A stretch of DNA of 16,173 nt, from the NCBI GenBank assembly GCA_016875515.1, contig VGRA01000006.1:1-16173 (forward strand), in the 5' to 3' direction. The notes beneath the pieces are model-generated. The model did not search any database, was not told the DNA's origin, and saw only the letters and a program-made list of their open reading frames with translations. This DNA is from Deltaproteobacteria bacterium (GTDB lineage: Bacteria > Myxococcota > Myxococcia > Myxococcales > Myxococcaceae). The translations under genes were made by a program, and so were the position numbers. This document shows, one piece after another, positions 15,021 through 16,173 of this stretch. Position 1 is the first letter of the stretch; each line of letters opens with the position of its first letter.

Positions 15021-16173
15021 TTAGAACGTCACGCGCAGGCCGAAGCGCACGTTGCGCGGCGTCTGGTACGAGCTGGCGTTCTTGAAGTTGGGGTTGATGC
15101 CGTCCGCGGTGAAGGGGGCGCCCTGGTCCTGGTCCGTGATGCTCCCCTCCTTCACCTGCTTGTCCAGCTGCGCCACCGTCCCGTTGGGCAGCGGCAGGAT
15201 GGTGGCCGAGGTGTAGGTCTCGTCCACGGAGGTGGTCTGCTGGAAGTTGAACAGGTTGAACACGTCCACGCCCAGAGACAGGGTGTTGGTCTCCGTCAGC
15301 TTGACGTCGTAGGAAACGCGGCTGTCGAAGCGGTGCACCCAGGGCGTCCGGCCGCCCACGCCGCGGGGCAGCACGTAGGCCTCGTCCGGCCCGTATATGG
15401 GGTGCGCAGCCAGGTAGTTGATGGGCGTACCGGAGCTGCCGTTGTAGGACAGGCCCAGCGAGATGGCCTGGCGGGCGTCCAGCTGGAACGCCTTGGCGCC
15501 GAACAGCTTCAGCTGGTGCGTGCGGTCCGCGGGCAAGAAGCCCGTCTGGTTCGCCAGCAGCGAGACCAGGTCGAACGTGGCGTTGGAGTTCGGGTCCAGC
15601 TGGCCCGTGGCCTCCACGAACAGGCCGCCGTAGTTGCCGTACAGCCGGGACAACGTGTAGCTGGCCTGCGCCATCCAGCCGTCGCTGAAGGTCTTGTCGA
15701 AGAACAGCGTACCGGCCTGGTAGTCGCGGGTGGCCCTGGGGAACGGCGAGGCCACGCCGTAGCCCGGGTTGCCGATGAAGTACGAGGAGGCGTTGTCTAC
15801 CGACATGTCCTCGATGGTCTGCAGAAGGCTGCGCTGCGTGTACGTCACGCCCAGCCGGCCGTTGTTGATGACCTGGTACTCGGCGCCCGCGACCAGCTCG
15901 TCGGTGGCCATGGGCTTGAGGTTGGGGTCCACCACCGTCTTGTCCGCGGCGGTCCAGAAGTAGGAGCCGTTGGGGCTGTTGGTGCCCGCGGTGTAGGGGT
16001 TGGTGCCCAGGTTGGACGGGTCGTTGCAGTCCTTCGTATAGTCCGGATCCGTCAGCGGCGAGCAGCCCGCGGTGCGCACGCGGTAGTACACGCTCTTCTC
16101 CAGCCCGAACGCGCGGTCCGCGATGTTGAGCGGCACGTTCTCGTAATAGACGGCGTAGTTGGCGAACACCTTG
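15021..16173 (-). CDS. Oar-like TonB-dependent outer-membrane receptor, C-terminal part
   Basis: The frame is open to the right edge, so only the last 384 or so residues are present; the plug domain and signal peptide are outside. The sequence is rich in alternating beta-strand patterns with aromatic girdles. It contains VFANYAVYYENVPLNIADRA, WMAQASYTLSRLYGNYGGLF, ISLGLSYNGSSGTPINYLAA and LSLGVDVFNLFNFQQT, and it ends with the beta-barrel assembly signature RNVRFGLRVTF with terminal Phe. This matches the barrel of Oar-type/TonB-dependent receptors that are abundant in myxobacteria. The ligand is unknown. It precedes the lipoprotein gene by 20 bp. Confidence is high for an outer-membrane barrel and somewhat lower for the Oar subfamily. 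Confidence 0.88.
   Translation of the reverse strand, partial: KVFANYAVYYENVPLNIADRAFGLEKSVYYRVRTAGCSPLTDPDYTKDCNDPSNLGTNPYTAGTNSPNGSYFWTAADKTVVDPNLKPMATDELVAGAEYQVINNGRLGVTYTQRSLLQTIEDMSVDNASSYFIGNPGYGVASPFPRATRDYQAGTLFFDKTFSDGWMAQASYTLSRLYGNYGGLFVEATGQLDPNSNATFDLVSLLANQTGFLPADRTHQLKLFGAKAFQLDARQAISLGLSYNGSSGTPINYLAAHPIYGPDEAYVLPRGVGGRTPWVHRFDSRVSYDVKLTETNTLSLGVDVFNLFNFQQTTSVDETYTSATILPLPNGTVAQLDKQVKEGSITDQDQGAPFTADGINPNFKNASSYQTPRNVRFGLRVTF

Overview
The window is very GC-rich, densely coding DNA. No gap between genes exceeds about 110 bp. I see no tRNA, rRNA, CRISPR array, insertion sequence or integrase. The gene content points to a myxobacterium (Myxococcota, probably Myxococcales/Cystobacterineae). 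The indicators are an Oar-like TonB-dependent receptor followed by a small lipoprotein, a class II DNA photolyase, a Cys-rich module with the CGxDGCGGxCG signature, zinc-ribbon Yip1-like membrane proteins and a DUF4920 protein. This assignment is an inference from protein style, not from a marker gene.

Layout. (1) 1-1494, plus strand: the 3' part of a membrane protein fused to a spermidine-synthase-like methyltransferase fold. (2) 1521-3401, minus: a large coiled-coil, Cys-rich lipoprotein. (3) 3477-4646, plus: a THUMP-domain rRNA methyltransferase of the RlmL type, divergent from the lipoprotein. (4) 10355 down to 4651, minus: seven tightly packed genes that look like one operon. In transcription order these are two zinc-ribbon Yip1-like paralogues, bioA, a DUF2752 membrane protein, plsY, a 41-residue small protein and a class II photolyase. 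Four of the six junctions overlap or are within 10 bp. (5) 10430-11560, plus: a periplasmic DUF4920 protein followed by a PD-(D/E)XK-nuclease-like protein. (6) 12464 down to 11565, minus: a 299-codon gene interrupted by two in-frame stops, UAG and UAA, with no frameshift. (7) 14062 down to 12506, minus: a B12-binding-type radical SAM protein. (8) 16173 down to 14164, minus: the C-terminal part of an Oar-like outer-membrane receptor and a lipoprotein, 20 bp apart.

How the genes work together. The clearest functional unit is the seven-gene operon. It mixes biotin synthesis (BioA), the first acyl transfer of phospholipid synthesis (PlsY), several inner-membrane proteins of unknown role and light-driven DNA repair. 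Biotin and PlsY share a lipid-synthesis logic, because biotin is the cofactor of acetyl-CoA carboxylase; the photolyase has no obvious link. The receptor and lipoprotein at the right edge are probably an envelope pair. The other genes look like ordinary single-gene or two-gene units.

The observations most worth a second look are the doubly interrupted gene at 11565-12464, the overlooked small gene at 6182-6307, and the coiled-coil/Cys-module lipoprotein at 1521-3401, which also carries an 18-bp GC dinucleotide tract. I did not find convincing evidence of a new defence or mobile system.
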